64,000 bases of DNA, from assembly GCF_025060755.1 (NCBI RefSeq), contig NZ_JANYUY010000012.1, positions 1 to 64,000 of the forward strand. Direction: 5' to 3'. The translations under genes were made by a program, and so were the position numbers. This stretch comes from Paenibacillus doosanensis (GTDB lineage: Bacteria > Bacillota > Bacilli > Paenibacillales > NBRC-103111). Below are positions 61,201 to 64,000 of the stretch, piece by piece; within the stretch, counting starts at the first letter, position 1; every line of letters begins with the position of its first letter. Under the pieces are notes generated by a model. The model ran no database searches and had not been told where the DNA came from. It saw nothing but the letters and a program-made list of their open reading frames with translations.

Positions 61201-63142
61201 AAACTGGAGATTGACGGGCACGACAATCAAAATAGCTGAAAATGGAATGGCGATTTTTGAGGACCTGGGAGCGTCCTATACGGGAGATGTTAGAGGCGCC
61301 CGATTACAATTTGATGCACTTGGATTGAACTCCACCGTTACAAGCAGTATGATTCGCCTTCCAGCACTTGCGATTATTGGCTCGATCAACGGCAGCTTCG
61401 ATAAGAACCCGGCAAAACAAGCGGATATGAGTACAATCGTTACGCTGAACGGAAATACGCTAATTAGCATCAAGAACGGTTCCGATGAGTTGACGGCGGA
61501 TGAGGACTATACGCTGGTGGGTAACACGTTGACGATCCGTAAGGAATACTTGGCACAGCAGTCGGTCGGATCGCTGACCTTGACGTTCGCGTTCAGCGCG
61601 GGATCGCCGCAGACGTTGAATATTCCAATCGTGGATACGACGCCGCAAGAACAGGATACTGGAGTCCCACAATGGCCGGATGGCAGCAAATTGGCGGCGT
61701 CAGACATCACGCAAACGAGCATGAGGCTATCTTGGCCAACAGCGACAGATAATGTCGGGGTAATCGGCTACCGGATATTCATGAATGGTGCGGAGCGGAT
61801 GACGGTAAGCGGAAGCGTCTACGAAACGATTATTGACGGTTTGAGCGCAGACACCACGTATACATTTAGAGTCACTGCCTATGATACGGCGGGTAACGAG
61901 AGTGCCCCAGGCTTGAGTATAAAGGTGACCACTTTACCGAAGCAGCCTGAACCGGACATTGAAACGCCGACATGGTCAGAAGACAGCGAACTGATCGTCT
62001 CGAGCGTAACGCGTACGAGTGTGCAACTGTCTTGGCCAAAGGCAACGGATAATGTTGGGGTAACTGGCTACCGGATATACATGAATGGTACGGAGCACAT
62101 GACGGTCAGCGGAAGCATCTACGGAACGAGTATTGACAGCTTGAGCGCAAATACCATGTATACATTCAAAGTAACAGCTTATGATGCAGCGGGGAATGAG
62201 AGTGAATTTGGGTTAAGTCGAACGGTGAGGACGCTTGCGCGTTCTTCCTCTAGCTCGGGAGGCGGCTTATCTAGTAATGCCAGCTTGAAAACGTTCGAAA
62301 TATGGACAGACGGCCAACGCCTTTCCCTAACGCCGTCGTTTACGATGGAGACATACTCTTACAGGGCCAGAACGGAAGCAAAACAAATTGAGGTGAGGGC
62401 AACTGTAGATCATACGGCTGCCAAAGCGACATGGCAAGAGCAGACGATTAGCGATGGCATTCAAATCGAGCTGGAAGAGGGAGAGAACATCATTCCGATT
62501 ACTGTTCAAGCGGAAGATGGGTCCCGGAGAACTTATACGCTTGTCATAGAGAAAGTGGTTCCCGAACCGCAAGAACCTAAACCATCTGCGGCCTCATTAA
62601 TCGACATTGAGGGACACTGGGCAGAAAATGATATTAATCGTGCTGCGGCAAATGGCATTGTCAACGGATATCCGGATGGCGCATTCAAACCGAACAATCC
62701 TGTCACCCGCGCCGAGTTTACGGTTATGCTGGCAGGTGCTCTGAAACTGAAAGGGGAGGTTTCCTCCTTGACGTTCACCGATAACGATCAAATAGGGAGA
62801 TGGGCAATAACGGCAGTAGAGCAGGTCGTTCAGGCAGGTATCGTCAACGGATATGAAGACGGCAGCTTCCGTCCCAATGACTACATTTCCCGTGCAGAGA
62901 TGGCGGCAATGATCGCGCGGGCGCTCAAGAAGGAAATTAACGCTAATGCGTTTACCGATTTTGCCGATGACGAAGCGATACCACAATGGGCAAAAGGAGC
63001 GATAAAGGCGACTAGAACGCTTGGAATAGTAGATGGCCGCGGTTCGAACCAATTTGCACCGAATGAAACAGCAACGCGAGGAGAAGCAACAGTCATGCTG
63101 CTAAGAATGCTCAAACAATTGGAGAGTGACAGGGCGGGCTGA
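58223..63142 (+). CDS. Large NHL-repeat surface protein with three SLH domains
   Basis: The 1639-residue protein has a signal peptide (to about 32), six 56-residue NHL-type repeats (about 36-369, each with GFSGDGG and LYIADxxNxRIRKVD cores), bacterial Ig-like segments, a DUF6273-like region (about 600-805; YYWTRSQNS and GVRPVVNL), an X2-like domain (about 1052-1139), two fibronectin-III domains (about 1150-1336), a cadherin-like domain (about 1353-1445) and three SLH domains (about 1458-1635) that anchor it to secondary cell-wall polymer. ATG 58223 has GGGAGGGG upstream; the longer frame lies inside the TetR gene. Function: displayed scaffold or adhesin, inferred. Confidence 0.88.
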   Translation: MRKQVKKRIAIMLAFLLIMSLLPEWLGGKAHAAAIYIIDTVAGTGTGGFSGDGGPAIAAQLKNPYGVAVDSSGNLYIVDYENSRIRKVDASGTISTVAGTGSAGFSGDGGPATAAELNYPMGVAVDNSGNLYISDTVNCRIRKVDASGTISTVAGTGVFGYSGDGGSAISAKLSYPSGMTTDKDGNVYFVDQSNHRIRKIDASGTISTVAGTGIAGDSGDGGSAASAELRSPTGVALDDSGNLYIADFTNNRIRKVDRSGIISTVAGTGSVGYSGDGGPATSAQLTYPSGVAVDRYGQLYIADAGNYSIRKVDASGTISTIAGTGIQGYSGDGGAASSAQFFNPFSLAAANNGELYIADVFNQRVRKLSLGAQTVEAFADSHNPEVGANVNNTITIFVKNANGLTDTTFSGEHEVTISGYLQAPDNSYGSLNGTALSASPNTIGVMFNNGAATVKLKLNKAGEQTIALSVADVASPQTNPLIITPRAGSAASMELTTDIKAPASNGGAFAQQPVVTLLDAYGNKSAGDNSTVVTVKKKDSGAWNLTGTTTAAASSGSVTFTDLGATSGAAVTGAQLRFEADGLPPIESTTVALPWEAPKVARVGDLPVGTKIRDNREWDYFTAGSIEAGLSDAEVYKTAPINWVLVDKDKYERGTSLFISEEIVAETNEVIKEGMMKPWSLSPVRGWLRESFYPAFSATFRNAISITSYPNLSEGDGLQEETFFILAASELISVYGEDQYVIPYFKNANDRKASGNESEYYWTRSQNSLFSYLYYLVNNASGDLRIKSGNLKVGVRPVVNLKADTLVEGPFIDSVNGSAYYQLVQEPYEAIAELEASEVQAGSEVNIRFEVHDEDGSINTSFNEPTEVTLKGYEAAPDGTAGSFGGETLSGAQKTIQVQFRDGVATVPLVLHAALQQTLHFHIKGLLEPNVEPVVVQPEPRAAKNLKLQADSTGFDDRTGLFDPQPIVWLVDDYGNLSKDNATPVRVSKMGIENWRLTGTTIKIAENGMAIFEDLGASYTGDVRGARLQFDALGLNSTVTSSMIRLPALAIIGSINGSFDKNPAKQADMSTIVTLNGNTLISIKNGSDELTADEDYTLVGNTLTIRKEYLAQQSVGSLTLTFAFSAGSPQTLNIPIVDTTPQEQDTGVPQWPDGSKLAASDITQTSMRLSWPTATDNVGVIGYRIFMNGAERMTVSGSVYETIIDGLSADTTYTFRVTAYDTAGNESAPGLSIKVTTLPKQPEPDIETPTWSEDSELIVSSVTRTSVQLSWPKATDNVGVTGYRIYMNGTEHMTVSGSIYGTSIDSLSANTMYTFKVTAYDAAGNESEFGLSRTVRTLARSSSSSGGGLSSNASLKTFEIWTDGQRLSLTPSFTMETYSYRARTEAKQIEVRATVDHTAAKATWQEQTISDGIQIELEEGENIIPITVQAEDGSRRTYTLVIEKVVPEPQEPKPSAASLIDIEGHWAENDINRAAANGIVNGYPDGAFKPNNPVTRAEFTVMLAGALKLKGEVSSLTFTDNDQIGRWAITAVEQVVQAGIVNGYEDGSFRPNDYISRAEMAAMIARALKKEINANAFTDFADDEAIPQWAKGAIKATRTLGIVDGRGSNQFAPNETATRGEATVMLLRMLKQLESDRAG

Positions 63143-63195
63143 CTGTTTCGAAACGTTCACGTTGCAGCATAAAAGGTGCTGCTAATACTCGATGT

Positions 63196-63230
63196 AATAG
63201 GCGATTGACCTTGACGGTCAATCGCCTATT
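63196..63230 (+). terminator. Terminator after the NHL/SLH gene
   Basis: A perfect 15-bp stem, AATAGGCGATTGACC / GGTCAATCGCCTATT, with a five-base loop, ends in ATT. Confidence 0.8.
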
Positions 63231-63332
63231 ATTGCAGGTAAAATGTATATACGAATTGAGACGCTGAATAAAAATGGATTTTCAATCCATATTAAATCAT
63301 ATTGATTCATATTGATTAAAGGGATACATGCA

Positions 63333-63685
63333 GTGGAGTATGGAGTTGTTTCGCTTTCAGAGATAACCGGCTTTACAACAAAATCCGAAGAGTTTTCCCG
63401 TTAACTTGCTACAAGAAAATGCCGTGCGACAATCCGATTTATTATGATGAAAGCACGGACACATGGAATGTTTTTAAATACGAGGACGTTAAGCGTGTAC
63501 TGACTGACACCGAGCTGTTTTCAAGCGTAAGAAACCGCACTATTACTAATGTAGGAACAGGTACGGAGGAAGGCAACTTTCCGGACCATATCAATATCCA
63601 TGACAGTGACCCGCCTCAGCACCGCAAATCCCGTTCCCTGCTTTCATTGAACCCGTTGCAGGCTTCGATTTGGAAGCAAGCTTAA
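63333..63685 (+). pseudogene. Broken cytochrome P450 gene (N-terminal part)
   Basis: From GTG 63333 the frame reads VSLSEITGFTTKSEEFS and then stops. With a one-base shift near 63395 it continues PLTCYKKMPCDNPIYYDEST, then TWNVFKYEDVKRVL, and the HRKSRSLLS heme-side helix region of bacterial P450s (CYP102/107-like). After that it runs into an unrelated tail ending at 63685. So there is a frameshift near the start and loss of everything beyond about residue 110; the heme-cysteine loop is absent. Confidence 0.8.
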
Positions 63686-63797
63686 CGCCCACTGCTGCCG
63701 GAGAGGACCTGAAATAGGTTCTCTTTTTTAATTATTCAATGTTTGCGCAAATCGCGGATTGCTTTATATATAATTTCATCAATGAGGGCGCATGTAT

Positions 63798-63956
63798 ATG
63801 CATATGGCAATAGATGCAGCACAAGATGAACAAATGCAATCATTACAATGTACTCCTCTTTATCGTTTTAAGGATATTATTTACAAATTATTTAAAATAA
63901 AACCATTAATTGTAAAAATGGAATGAATAGGCGTTACGTCATCCTTCGACGGTGAT
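63798..63956 (+). other. Short open frame in the AT-rich right edge
   Basis: A 52-codon frame starting MHMAIDAAQDEQMQ lies behind GAGGG. The C-terminal half is Lys/Ile-rich and unlike a known protein. Evidence is weak; the rest of 63686-64000 shows nothing else. Confidence 0.2.
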
Positions 63957-64000
63957 ACAGTCCGCGGGCCATTTTGTCACTATTGACGATGAAGAAGAGA

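Noticed and set aside
49563-64000. Attachment-site duplication of the tRNA-Gly 3' end
   Set aside because: I looked for CCCATCACCCGC again to the right and did not see it in the window; an integrase gene is also missing.

Overview
The window looks like a chromosomal stretch from a GC-moderate, spore-forming Gram-positive of the Paenibacillaceae (Paenibacillus or a close relative). The evidence is strong AGGAGG-type ribosome binding sites, a LysM/GH18 spore-cortex-type hydrolase, an S-layer-homology (SLH) surface protein, EcsAB, Amj, CopZ with a CsoR-type operator, and a Bacillus-type DctB/DctS/DctR/DctP set. Genus is inferred from protein character only.

Layout. 0-5.4 kb: LD-carboxypeptidase, LysM/GH18 hydrolase, small membrane protein, and an AraC regulator divergent from a Gfo/Idh/MocA oxidoreductase. 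5.6-9 kb: a four-gene partner-switching operon (membrane PAS-PP2C phosphatase, anti-sigma-type kinase, STAS antagonist, membrane coiled-coil protein). 9.4-13 kb: alpha/beta hydrolase and ecsAB. 13-23 kb: C4-dicarboxylate block, with malic enzyme and DctP symporter behind a catabolite-repression-like site, DctS/DctR two-component system, and an orphan DctB binding protein; copZ, a methyltransferase and a YitT protein are interspersed. 23-34 kb: HemD-like protein, ABC exporter, Amj flippase, a phosphonate-type ABC transporter whose binding-protein gene is on the opposite strand, a cytoplasmic 5'-nucleotidase-family enzyme, and hisC. 34.8-35.7 kb: a run of tiny ORFs with their own promoters and terminators. 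36-49.5 kb: TauE-like exporter, HPt-REC-GGDEF-REC signalling protein, PadR pair, NikR with a histidine-rich tail, CopC-CopD fusion, MFS transporter, aldo/keto reductase, signal peptidase I, DUF402 protein and tRNA-Gly(CCC).

Immediately after the tRNA gene the DNA becomes visibly AT-rich. The right end (49.6-64 kb) carries a 1645-residue subtilisin-family protein, a secreted RCC1-repeat protein, a glucosaminidase-like protein, a TetR regulator coupled to a 1639-residue NHL/SLH surface protein, and a broken cytochrome P450 gene. This looks like an accessory, cell-surface-oriented island next to a tRNA gene.

The most unusual signal is a dispersed intergenic repeat of about 155-167 bp. It has three copies (16.5, 33.9 and 45.3 kb), each starting one or two bases after the U-run of a different intrinsic terminator. 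A second module of the same family lies at the window start and at the 3' end of hisC, where it appears to supply the last ~31 codons of the protein.
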